Positions 50,236 to 57,850 of a DNA stretch of 64,000 nucleotides are shown here, piece by piece. The stretch's first letter is position 1, and each line of letters starts with the position of its first letter. The notes below the pieces were generated by a model. It made no database searches and was not told the origin of the DNA. It saw only the letters and a program-made list of their open reading frames with translations. The translations under genes were made by a program, and so were the position numbers. Source of the DNA: Streptomyces venezuelae (GTDB lineage Bacteria; Actinomycetota; Actinomycetes; Streptomycetales; Streptomycetaceae); contig NZ_CP029190.1 of NCBI RefSeq assembly GCF_008642295.1, positions 4,013,501-4,077,500 of the forward strand, written 5' to 3'.

Positions 50236-51693
50236 ATGCCCATATTCGAGGACCTGGCTCACCAGTACATCGACGGTGAATGGCTGGCCGGCACCGGTTC
50301 GTGGGACATCATCGACGTCAACCCGTACAACGGGGAGAAGCTCGCGGCCATCACCGTGGCCACCGTCGAGCAGGTCGACCGGGCCTACCGTGCCGCCGAG
50401 CGCGCCCAGGCCGACTGGGCCCGCATCAGTCCGTACTCCAGACGCGCCGTCCTGGAACGCGCCCTCAAGATCACCGAGGAGCGCGAGAAGGAAATCGTCG
50501 AGGCGATGATCGACGAGCTCGGCGGGACCCGCCCCAAGGCCGAGTACGAGGTCCGCCTGGCCATGGAGTTCCTCCGCGAGGCGATCCAGCTGGCGGTCCG
50601 CCCCGAGGGCAGCATCCTGCCCTCCACGGTCGCGGGCAAGGAGAACCGGGTCCAGCGCCTCCCGGTCGGGGTGATCGCCGTGATCAGCCCCTTCAACTTC
50701 CCCTTCCTCGTGACCATGAAGTCGGTCGCGCCCGCGCTCGCCCTCGGCAACGCCGTCGTGATCAAGCCGAACCAGAACGCCCCGGTGGTCGGCGGCGGGG
50801 TGATCGCCAAGATCTTCGAGGACGCGGGGCTGCCGGCCGGCCTGCTGAACGTCCTGGTCACGGACATAGCCGAGATAGGCGACGCGCTCCTGACCCACCC
50901 CGTCCCCAAGGTGATCTCCTTCGCGGGCTCCGACCGGGTCGGCCGGCACGTGGGATCGGTGGCCGCCCGGCACTTCAAGCGGACCGTGCTGGAGCTCAGC
51001 GGCAACAGCGCCCTGGTGGTCCTCGACGACGCCGACCTCGACTACGCCGTGGACGCAGCCGTGTTCAGCCGCTTCGTGTACCAGGGCCAGGTCTGTATGG
51101 CGGCCAACCGGATCCTGGTCGACCGGTCGATCGCCGAGAAGTTCACCGAGAAGTTCACCGCCCGGGTGAAGGCCCTCCGGACCGGCGACCCGCACGACGC
51201 AGGCACCCACATCGGCCCGCTGATCAACTCCTTCCAGGCGGACGCCCTGACCGCCCTGGTGGACCGGGCGGTGGAGGAGGGGGCGCAGGCGCTGGTGCGC
51301 GGGTCTACGCGCGGCAACCTGGTCGAGCCCACCGTGCTGGCCGGAATCCCCGAGGACTCCCCGCTGCTCGGCCAGGAGATCTTCGGCCCGGTGGCCCTGC
51401 TGGTGGTCTTCGACGGCGAGGAGGAGGCCGTACGGCTGGCCAATGCGACCCCGTACGGACTCAGCGGCGCGGTGCACACCCGGGACATCGACCGCGGCGT
51501 GAAGTTCGCCGAGCGGATCGAGACCGGGATGATCCACGTCAACGACTCGACCATCGGGGACGAACCGCTGGCCGCGTTCGGCGGGGAGAAGGCCTCCGGG
51601 ATGGGCCGGCTCAACGGCCAGGCCACGATCGAGGCCTTTACCACCCAGAAGTGGATCTCGGTCCAACACGGCCGGAGTTCCTTCCCCTTCTAG
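50236..51693 (+). CDS. NAD(P)+-dependent aldehyde dehydrogenase
   Basis: 485 residues. Oxidises an aldehyde to the carboxylate. Catalytic C287 in YQGQVCMAANR, general base E253 in TVLELSGNSALVVL, NAD-binding FAGSDRVGRHVG and SPFNFPF. The profile is closest to the benzaldehyde/vanillin dehydrogenase branch by feel, but the substrate is unproven. AAGGGA precedes the ATG. Downstream DinB gene is 85 bp away; they may or may not be co-transcribed. Confidence 0.92.
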   Translation: MPIFEDLAHQYIDGEWLAGTGSWDIIDVNPYNGEKLAAITVATVEQVDRAYRAAERAQADWARISPYSRRAVLERALKITEEREKEIVEAMIDELGGTRPKAEYEVRLAMEFLREAIQLAVRPEGSILPSTVAGKENRVQRLPVGVIAVISPFNFPFLVTMKSVAPALALGNAVVIKPNQNAPVVGGGVIAKIFEDAGLPAGLLNVLVTDIAEIGDALLTHPVPKVISFAGSDRVGRHVGSVAARHFKRTVLELSGNSALVVLDDADLDYAVDAAVFSRFVYQGQVCMAANRILVDRSIAEKFTEKFTARVKALRTGDPHDAGTHIGPLINSFQADALTALVDRAVEEGAQALVRGSTRGNLVEPTVLAGIPEDSPLLGQEIFGPVALLVVFDGEEEAVRLANATPYGLSGAVHTRDIDRGVKFAERIETGMIHVNDSTIGDEPLAAFGGEKASGMGRLNGQATIEAFTTQKWISVQHGRSSFPF

Positions 51694-51778
51694 GACAGCG
51701 GCTGACCTAATCGGTCCGTAGCGTGGTTTTCGTCAGCAGGAGACAGACACCGCGAATCCGCTACGAAAGAGGTTGGTC

Positions 51779-52291
51779 ATGGCTTCCCTTTCCACCGAGG
51801 TACCCGGCGACGAGCGCGCCACGCTCCTGGCCTTCGTCGAGTCCCAGCGGGCCGGGCTCCGCGAGACGCTGGAGGGGCTGACCGAGGAGCAGGCGGCGAG
51901 CCGGCCGACCGTCAGCGAGCTGTCCCTGTCCGGGCTCGTCAAGCACGCGGCCGAGACGGAGTATGCCTGGCTGCGGATGGCCCAGCAGCGGCCCAACGAC
52001 CGGCTGCGTTCGGCGGAGGACTACCGGAACGGCTTCCGGCTGGTCGAAGAGGAGACCATCCCCGAGGTGCTGGCCTTCTGGGACCAGGTCACCGCCGAGC
52101 TGACCGCGTTCATCGAGGGCGTGCCCAGCCTGGACGAGTCCTTCCCGCTCCCCGAGGCCCCCTGGTTCCCGAAGGACACCAAGGTCTCGATGCGCTGGCT
52201 GCTGCTCCACCTGGTGGAGGAGTTCGCCCGGCACGCCGGCCACGCGGACATCCTCCGGGAGACCGTGGACGGCACCAAGGCGATGGGCTGA
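51779..52291 (+). CDS. DinB-family protein (DUF664-like)
   Basis: 170 residues, four-helix bundle. A metal triad is visible: H in LVKHAAETEYAW and H/H in LLHLVEEFARHAGHADIL, as in DinB/mycothiol-dependent S-transferase families. Mycothiol-dependent detoxification is possible in an actinomycete, but the substrate is unknown. ATG 51779 follows AGAGG. Confidence 0.85.
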   Translation: MASLSTEVPGDERATLLAFVESQRAGLRETLEGLTEEQAASRPTVSELSLSGLVKHAAETEYAWLRMAQQRPNDRLRSAEDYRNGFRLVEEETIPEVLAFWDQVTAELTAFIEGVPSLDESFPLPEAPWFPKDTKVSMRWLLLHLVEEFARHAGHADILRETVDGTKAMG

Positions 52292-52326
52292 CGGTCCGGC
52301 ATGGCGGCCCGCCCCGGGCGGCTGGA

Positions 52327-52332
52327 TAGCCT
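52327..52332 (+). promoter_or_regulatory. -10 hexamer TAGCCT, leaderless start of padR gene
   Basis: TAGCCT ends 7 nt before the ATG at 52340, with no Shine-Dalgarno sequence. Confidence 0.5.
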
Positions 52333-52339
52333 GGGGCCC

Positions 52340-52957
52340 ATGTCAGCGATCCGGCTTCTCGTCCTCGGGGCGGTCCGCCAGCACGGGCGGGCCCACGGCT
52401 ATCAGGTGCGCAACGACCTGGAGTACTGGGGCGCGCACGAGTGGTCGAACGCCAAGCCGGGTTCGATCTACCACGCCCTCAAGCAGATGGCCAAGCAGGG
52501 CGTGCTGCTCGCGCACGAGGTGGCCCCGAGCGCGGCCGGCGGCCCGCCGAGGACCGAGTACGAGGTGACGGACAGCGGCCGGGAGGAGTACTTCCGGCTG
52601 CTGCGCACCGCGCTCTCGGCGTACGACCAGAAGCGCGACGCGCTGTCGGCGGCCCTGGGCTTCATGGTGGACCTGCCGCGCGCGGAGGTGCTGGAGCTGC
52701 TCGGGCGGCGGCTGAGCGGGCTGGCGGAGTGGCGCACGGCGGTGACCGAGTACTACACCCCGGAGAGCGGCCCGGAGCAGCTCGGCCACATCGGGGAGAT
52801 CATGCACATGTGGGTGCACTCGGCGGATGTGGAGGCGGAGTGGACCCGCGGGCTGATCGCCCGGATCGAGGGCGGGGCCTACTCCTTCGCAGGTGAGGGC
52901 GGGGATCCCTTCGTCGGGGTGCTGGCCGAGGGCCAGGAGAACCCGTACGCCCTCTAA
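52340..52957 (+). CDS. PadR-family transcriptional regulator
   Basis: 205 residues. N-terminal winged helix LLVLGAVRQHGRAHGYQVRNDLEYWGAHEWSNAKPGSIYHALKQMAKQGVL followed by a wing (RTEYEVTDSGREEY) and a C-terminal coiled dimerisation domain. Likely represses the adjacent ABC-2 exporter and responds to its substrate, like LmrR. Two identical operator-like sites lie downstream, the first overlapping this gene's stop codon. Confidence 0.9.
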   Translation: MSAIRLLVLGAVRQHGRAHGYQVRNDLEYWGAHEWSNAKPGSIYHALKQMAKQGVLLAHEVAPSAAGGPPRTEYEVTDSGREEYFRLLRTALSAYDQKRDALSAALGFMVDLPRAEVLELLGRRLSGLAEWRTAVTEYYTPESGPEQLGHIGEIMHMWVHSADVEAEWTRGLIARIEGGAYSFAGEGGDPFVGVLAEGQENPYAL

Positions 52958-52969
52958 TCAAGTTTGACT
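52953..52969. promoter_or_regulatory. operator-like site 1
   Basis: CTAATCAAGTTTGACTA, an imperfect palindrome (TAxTCAAx...TTGACTA). It overlaps the PadR stop codon. Confidence 0.65.
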
Positions 52970-53004
52970 AACCCGGTGGGCCGGGGTAGCTTGACCGCTC
53001 GCAA

Positions 53005-53021
53005 CTAATCAAGTTTGACTA
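53005..53021. promoter_or_regulatory. operator-like site 2, identical to site 1
   Basis: The same 17-mer begins 52 bp after site 1 (five helical turns) and ends 18 bp before the exporter ATPase start. A half-site-like TAGCTTGAC lies between the two. Confidence 0.7.
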
Positions 53022-53039
53022 CTTCGATCTCTCCCGGGA

Positions 53040-53990
53040 GTGGTTCTTCTGATCGTGCTCGAAGGCGTACACAAGCGGTACGGCGAGAAACGCGCGCTGG
53101 CCGGACTCGACCTGGAAGTGAAGCCCGGCACCGTGCACGCCGTCCTGGGTCCCAACGGGGCCGGCAAGACCACGGCCGTCCGGGTGATGAGCACCCTGCT
53201 CCGGCACGACGAGGGCGTGGTCCGGGTCGCCGGACACGACGTACGGACCGAGGCGGCGGCCGTCCGCGCCCGGATCGGCCTGCTCGGCCAGCACGCGGCG
53301 CTGGACGAGGAACTGGACGGGCGGCAGAACCTGGAGATGTTCGGCCGGCTCCACCACCTCGGCGCCCGCCGGGCCGGTCTGCGGGCGGACGAACTGCTGG
53401 ACCGCTTCGGGCTCGCGGACACCGGCCGCAAGCCGGTCAAGCAGTACAGCGGCGGTATGCGCCGGCGCCTGGACCTGGCGGCCTCGCTGATCACCGAGCC
53501 CGCGGTGCTGTTCCTGGACGAGCCGACCACCGGACTGGACCCGCGGGGCCGCTCCGAGGTGTGGAACGCGGTCCGCTCGCTGGTGGGCGGCGGGACGACC
53601 GTCCTGCTCACCACCCAGTACCTGGAGGAGGCGGACCGGCTGGCCGACCGGATCGCCCTGGTCGACCGCGGCCGGATCGCGGCCGAGGGCACCGCCCACG
53701 AGCTCAAGGCCCGCGTCGGCGGCGCCCGGGTGGAGGTGGTGCTGGCGGACGGGGCGGCCCTGGCCGCGGCGGCCAGGGTGCTGCCCGGGGCGGCGGTGGC
53801 CGAGGCGGACCTGCGGCTCGCCCTGCCCGCGACCGGGGCGACCGGTGCGGCCGACCTGGCGGCGGCCGTCCGGGCGCTGGACGAGGCGGGGATCGAGGCG
53901 ACGGACATCGCGCTGCGCCGGCCGACCCTGGACGAGGTGTTCCTGGAACTGACCGGCGGCGCCGGGGACGGGGCGGAGGCGACCGTATGA
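53040..53990 (+). CDS. ABC-2 exporter ATP-binding protein, DrrA-like
   Basis: 316 residues. Walker [10 protein letters not shown], signature [15 protein letters not shown], Walker [11 protein letters not shown]-loop TTQYLEE with Gln in place of the usual His (typical of the DrrA branch), and the C-terminal DrrA1-like domain ending [10 protein letters not shown]. Probable drug or toxic metabolite exporter. GTG 53040 is used; the in-frame GTG 53055 with GGGAG 15 nt upstream is possible. The stop overlaps the permease start (ATGA). Confidence 0.9.
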   Translation: MVLLIVLEGVHKRYGEKRALAGLDLEVKPGTVHAVLGPNGAGKTTAVRVMSTLLRHDEGVVRVAGHDVRTEAAAVRARIGLLGQHAALDEELDGRQNLEMFGRLHHLGARRAGLRADELLDRFGLADTGRKPVKQYSGGMRRRLDLAASLITEPAVLFLDEPTTGLDPRGRSEVWNAVRSLVGGGTTVLLTTQYLEEADRLADRIALVDRGRIAAEGTAHELKARVGGARVEVVLADGAALAAAARVLPGAAVAEADLRLALPATGATGAADLAAAVRALDEAGIEATDIALRRPTLDEVFLELTGGAGDGAEATV

Positions 53991-54805
53991 GCACGAGCAC
54001 AACGGGCATGACCGCGGGCGGTACCGGCATTGCCTGGGCGGTGCAGGACTCCTGGACGATGACCCGGCGCGAGCTCGCGCACTGGGGCCGGCAGCCGGTG
54101 CAGGTGATCGTCGGGCTGGTCTTCCCGGTGATGATGCTGCTGATGTTCGGCTTCCTGGTGGGCGGCGGACGCGGGATCGACGGCGACTACGTCGAGTTCC
54201 TGGTCCCCGGCATGCTGGCGCTGACCATGGCCTTCGGCCTGGAGGCGACCATGACGGCGGTCACCCAGGACCTGAACAAGGGGGTGATCGACCGGTTCCG
54301 GTCCATGCCGATGTCCTCCTCGGCGGTGCTGGTCGGCCGGAGCGCGGCGGACATGATCCAGTCGGCGCTGGGCCTGGCCGTGCTGGCCGGCGTCGGGATG
54401 CTGCTGGGCTGGCGTTGGCACGGCTCGTTCGCGGCGGCGCTCACCGCTTTCGGGCTGCTCCTGCTGTTCCGGTTCGCCATGCTGTGGATCGGCATCTGGC
54501 TGGGCATGCTGGCGGGCCGGCCGGAGCTGGTGCAGGCGGTGCAGATCCTGGTGTGGCCGGTGGGCTTCCTGTCCAACGCCTTCGCCACCCCGGCGTCCAT
54601 GCCGGGGTGGCTGGGCCCGGTGGTCGAGTGGAACCCGATGTCCGCGACCGCCACGGCGGTCCGCGACCTGTTCGGCAACCCGGCGGCGGGCTCCGCGTCC
54701 TGGGCCTCGGAACATGCGGCCCTGATGGCCGTCCTGTGGCCGGTGCTGCTGCTGGCGGTGTTCTTCCCCCTGGCGGTGGGCCGCTTCCGCGGCCTGAGCC
54801 GGTAG
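53987..54805 (+). CDS. ABC-2 type permease, DrrB-like
   Basis: 272 residues with six membrane helices: [21 protein letters not shown] first, then [21 protein letters not shown] and others, ending [20 protein letters not shown]. Partner of the preceding ATPase; the overlap of start and stop codons shows coupling. The PadR regulator next door suggests substrate-induced expression. Confidence 0.9.
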   Translation: MSTSTTGMTAGGTGIAWAVQDSWTMTRRELAHWGRQPVQVIVGLVFPVMMLLMFGFLVGGGRGIDGDYVEFLVPGMLALTMAFGLEATMTAVTQDLNKGVIDRFRSMPMSSSAVLVGRSAADMIQSALGLAVLAGVGMLLGWRWHGSFAAALTAFGLLLLFRFAMLWIGIWLGMLAGRPELVQAVQILVWPVGFLSNAFATPASMPGWLGPVVEWNPMSATATAVRDLFGNPAAGSASWASEHAALMAVLWPVLLLAVFFPLAVGRFRGLSR

Positions 54806-54816
54806 CCGCCGGGCTG

Positions 54817-56064
54817 TCAGTACTTCGGCCGGCCGTCCTCCGTCAGCTGGAGCAGGGGGCGGCCGGTCACCAGCAGCCAGGCCGGCAGTACCGCCACGCA
54901 CAGCATCGGCAGCACCCCCGGGTCCGGGGCCAGCACGCCCGCCGTGAACAGGCTCAGCCAGCCCTGCCGGGTGGTCGCCAGCAGCACGCCCAGCACCCCG
55001 CAGGTGGTCCCCACCACCGGGTGGACGGCGGGCACCAGGGCGTGGGCGGACAGGCCCAGCGCCACCCCGACGAACACCGCCGGGAAGATCCGCCCGCCCC
55101 GGAACCCGGCCGCCGACGCGGTCACCAGCGCCACCATCTTGACCACGCACATCAGCAGCAGCGCGCCCCAGCCGTACGCGTCCGCGTCGGCGGTCAGCTC
55201 CTTCATCTGCTCCAGGCCCTTGAACAGGGTGAGCCGGCCGCCGAGCGCCCCCAGCAGCCCGAGCACCACGCCCCCGGCGGTCAGGGCCAGCACCGGGTTC
55301 GGGATCGCGTGGAAGACCCGGTGCAGGTACGGGAACGCGTAGATCCCGGCCAGGCCCAGCAGCGCGGCCACCGAGGCGATCACCAGGGCGGCCAGCAGAT
55401 CGGCCCAGCCCGGGTCGGCGAACTCGGGCAGGTTGGTGGTGAAGGTCTGGTCCGAGATCAGGGAGGTGGTCAGACCGGCCGCGCCGGCCGCGACCAGCGG
55501 CGCGAACAGCCGGTCCCACAGGGGGGTGGGGTCCTTGCCCGAGCTCATCGTCTCGGTCAGCACCAGGGCCGCCGCCACGGGCGTGCCGAACAGCGCCCCG
55601 ACCGTCCCGGCCGCGCCCAGCCCGACCCAGAGCGCGCCCGGCGAACCCGGGAACGCCCGGCGCCCCAGCCAGTACGCCAGGGCGACGTTCGCGGCCAGGA
55701 TGGGGTTTTCCGGGCCGAGGCTCACCCCGCCCGCCAGGGTCAGCCCGCCGGCGAGGAGCAGCCCGGGGACCCACCGCGGGTCCATCGGGGTCTCCACCAG
55801 CCCGGTGGTGGCCGGGTCGGGGCCGGCATGGCCGTACACCTTCCACACCACCAGTCCGGAGAGCGCGCCGATCGACGTCAGCATGATCAGCATCCAGGCC
55901 GTCGAGTACGGGCCGAGCCCCACCGCGTCCGGCAGGGTCCCCCACAGCACTCCCTGGAGGGCCTCGGCCGCCTTGCTCACCCCGATGTAGAGCAGGGCGG
56001 AGCCCACGCCCGCCACCAGCGAGGGCAGGATCAGCGGGAGCAGGGCGCGGGCCGCAGGCGTCAT
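54817..56064 (-). CDS. ClC-family chloride channel/antiporter
   Basis: 415 residues, about 10-11 membrane helices. ClC-like anion-binding motifs appear in modified form: SLGPENP (near residue 115) for GREGP, keeping the gating glutamate; GLGAAGTVGALFGTPVAAALVLTE; and GGRIFPAVFVG for GxFxP. The retained Glu suggests H+-coupled antiport rather than a simple channel. ATG 56064 is preceded by TACGTT at 6 nt, so leaderless. Divergent from tipA across 129 bp. Confidence 0.82.
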   Translation of the reverse strand: MTPAARALLPLILPSLVAGVGSALLYIGVSKAAEALQGVLWGTLPDAVGLGPYSTAWMLIMLTSIGALSGLVVWKVYGHAGPDPATTGLVETPMDPRWVPGLLLAGGLTLAGGVSLGPENPILAANVALAYWLGRRAFPGSPGALWVGLGAAGTVGALFGTPVAAALVLTETMSSGKDPTPLWDRLFAPLVAAGAAGLTTSLISDQTFTTNLPEFADPGWADLLAALVIASVAALLGLAGIYAFPYLHRVFHAIPNPVLALTAGGVVLGLLGALGGRLTLFKGLEQMKELTADADAYGWGALLLMCVVKMVALVTASAAGFRGGRIFPAVFVGVALGLSAHALVPAVHPVVGTTCGVLGVLLATTRQGWLSLFTAGVLAPDPGVLPMLCVAVLPAWLLVTGRPLLQLTEDGRPKY

Positions 56065-56070
56065 CCGCTT

Positions 56071-56076
56071 AACGTA
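56071..56076 (-). promoter_or_regulatory. -10 hexamer TACGTT, leaderless start of the ClC gene
   Basis: On the minus strand TACGTT ends 6 nt before the ATG at 56064. Confidence 0.5.
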
Positions 56077-56130
56077 AACCGACAAAACGCGCATATCGCG
56101 GAGGCGCTGCGGGTGCCGGAAACCGTGGGC

Positions 56131-56161
56131 TTGCACCTCACGCCGCGTGAGGGCCCACAGT
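56131..56161 (+). promoter_or_regulatory. tipA promoter: -35 TTGCAC, 19-bp spacer, -10 CACAGT, with inverted repeat
   Basis: TTGCAC (56131-56136) and CACAGT (56156-56161) are 19 bp apart, the long spacer used by MerR-type activators. Within it CCTCACG-CCG-CGTGAGG (56136-56152) is a perfect inverted repeat, the TipA binding site known from S. lividans. Confidence 0.88.
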
Positions 56162-56193
56162 GAAGGGCGTACCCGATCAGAGGAGCGGAACAG

Positions 56194-56952
56194 ATGGGCT
56201 ACTCCGTGGGCCAGGTCGCCGGCTTCGCCGGAGTCACGGTGCGCACCCTGCACCACTACGACGGGATCGGCCTGCTCTCCCCGAGCGGTCGCAGCCCTGC
56301 GGGCCACCGGCGGTACGAGGATGCCGATCTGGACCGGCTGCAGCGGATCCTGTTCTACCGGGAGCTCGGCTTCCCGCTCGACGAGGTCGCGGTACTGCTG
56401 GACGACCCGGACTCGGACCCGCAGGCACACCTGCGCCGGCAGCATGCGCTGCTGTCCGACCGGATCGCCCGGCTCCAGCAGATGGCCAAGGCCGTGGAGC
56501 ATGCGATGGAGGCAGGAAAGATGGGCATCAACCTCACCCCCGAGGAGCGGTTCGAGGTGTTCGGGGAGCACGACCCCGAGGAGTACGCGGCGGAGGCCGA
56601 GGAGCGGTGGGGCGGCACCGAGGCGTACGCCGAGTCCCGGCGCCGGACCGCCGCCTACACGAAGGAGGACTGGCAGCGGATGCAGGACCAGTCGGCCGAC
56701 TGGGGCGCCCGCTACACGGCGCTGATGGAGGCCGGCGAGCCGGCCGACGGCGAGCGGGCGATGGACCTGGCCGAGGAGCACCGGCAGCAGATCCGTACCT
56801 GGTTCTACGACTGCACGTACGAGATCCACTGCTGCCTGGGTGAGATGTACGTCGCGGACGAGCGGTTCAAGGCCCACTACGACGCGATGCGGCCCGGGCT
56901 GGCGGAGCATCTGCGGGACGCGATCCTGGCGAATGCGGTCCGGAACGCCTAG
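56194..56952 (+). CDS. tipA: TipA, MerR-family thiopeptide-responsive regulator
   Basis: 252 residues, nearly the length of S. lividans TipAL (253). N-terminal MerR DNA-binding domain MGYSVGQVAGFAGVTVRTLHHYD, coiled coil about 75-108, then the TipAS antibiotic-binding domain from 110. The cysteines C207 and C214 match those of TipAS, where C214 forms the covalent bond with thiostrepton; C213 is extra. Activates its own promoter when drug is bound. RBS AGAGGAG. Divergent from the ClC gene. Confidence 0.95.
   Translation: MGYSVGQVAGFAGVTVRTLHHYDGIGLLSPSGRSPAGHRRYEDADLDRLQRILFYRELGFPLDEVAVLLDDPDSDPQAHLRRQHALLSDRIARLQQMAKAVEHAMEAGKMGINLTPEERFEVFGEHDPEEYAAEAEERWGGTEAYAESRRRTAAYTKEDWQRMQDQSADWGARYTALMEAGEPADGERAMDLAEEHRQQIRTWFYDCTYEIHCCLGEMYVADERFKAHYDAMRPGLAEHLRDAILANAVRNA
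56521..56952 (+). CDS. TipAS, internal in-frame translation start within tipA
   Basis: ATG at 56521 is codon 110 of tipA, reads MGINLTPEERFEVFG, and is preceded by GGAGG at 56505-56509 (about 11 nt). In S. lividans the abundant drug-binding protein TipAS starts at the equivalent Met110. Same frame and stop as tipA, 143 residues. Confidence 0.7.
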   Translation: MGINLTPEERFEVFGEHDPEEYAAEAEERWGGTEAYAESRRRTAAYTKEDWQRMQDQSADWGARYTALMEAGEPADGERAMDLAEEHRQQIRTWFYDCTYEIHCCLGEMYVADERFKAHYDAMRPGLAEHLRDAILANAVRNA

Positions 56953-57047
56953 CCGGAACCGGGGGGTGGCGGTGTGCGTTGATAATTTGAGGGCACGACC
57001 TCCCGATGCACCGCCACCCCACCTCGAATTCCAGGAGTCCGGATCTC

Positions 57048-57755
57048 GTGAACACGCTTGCCCTCGCCCCGGAGTGGCTGTCCCCGGACTACCTGATCTC
57101 GCATTTCGGGCTGCCCGGCATCCTGATCATCGTCTTCGCGGAGTCGGGGCTGTTCGCCTTCCTCCCGGGGGACTCACTGCTGTTCACGGCCGGTCTGCTG
57201 GTGGCGGACGGGCAGTACATCACGCAGCCGCTGTGGCTGGTGTGCACCCTGATCGTGGCCGCGGCGATCATCGGTGACCAGGTCGGCTACATGATCGGCA
57301 AGTACTTCGGGCCGAAGCTGTTCAACCGGCCGAACTCGAAGCTCTTCAAGCGGGAGAACCTCGACAAGGCGCACGAGTTCATGGAGAAGCACGGCCCCAA
57401 GGCCATTGTGCTCGCCCGGTTCGTCCCGATCATCCGGACCTTCGCGCCGATGGTCGCGGGCGCCGGCACCATGAAGTACCGCACCTTCCTGACGTACAAC
57501 ATCATCGGCGGCATCAGCTGGGGTGCCGGTGTGACGGTCGCCGGGTACTGGCTCGGCCAGATCGAGTTCATCAAGACCAACGTCGAGCCGATCCTGGTCG
57601 GCATCGTCCTGATCTCGGTCATCCCGGTGGTCATCGAGGTCATGAAGGCCCGCAAGGAGTCCCGCGAGGCCGCTGCCGCCGAGGCCGTCGACCCCTCCGG
57701 GGCCCCGTCCGGAGCCCCGGCTCCGCACGGCCGTGGCCGCCACGCCAAGCGCTGA
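57048..57755 (+). CDS. DedA-family membrane protein
   Basis: 235 residues. DedA/SNARE-associated motif FLPGDSLLFTAGLL plus the re-entrant region GDQVGYMIGKYFG and ARFVPIIRTFAPMVAGAGTM, with the conserved Arg of the family. DedA proteins are implicated in lipid scrambling and membrane potential. Start GTG 57048 follows AGGAGT. A -10-like GATAAT lies near 56981. The tail is disordered and basic. Ends before a strong terminator shared with the converging exporter. Confidence 0.9.
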   Translation: MNTLALAPEWLSPDYLISHFGLPGILIIVFAESGLFAFLPGDSLLFTAGLLVADGQYITQPLWLVCTLIVAAAIIGDQVGYMIGKYFGPKLFNRPNSKLFKRENLDKAHEFMEKHGPKAIVLARFVPIIRTFAPMVAGAGTMKYRTFLTYNIIGGISWGAGVTVAGYWLGQIEFIKTNVEPILVGIVLISVIPVVIEVMKARKESREAAAAEAVDPSGAPSGAPAPHGRGRHAKR

Positions 57756-57773
57756 GCACACCACACCACGTCC

Positions 57774-57814
57774 CCGCGGGGCCGGAGCTGCCACGGGCGG
57801 CTCCGGCCCCGCGG
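57774..57814. terminator. 15-bp perfect bidirectional hairpin
   Basis: CCGCGGGGCCGGAGC (57774-57788) pairs with GCTCCGGCCCCGCGG (57800-57814) between the converging DedA and ThrE genes. Confidence 0.85.
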
Positions 57815-57850
57815 CCGTACCCGGGAGGCCGGGGGAGGCCCGGAACCCCC

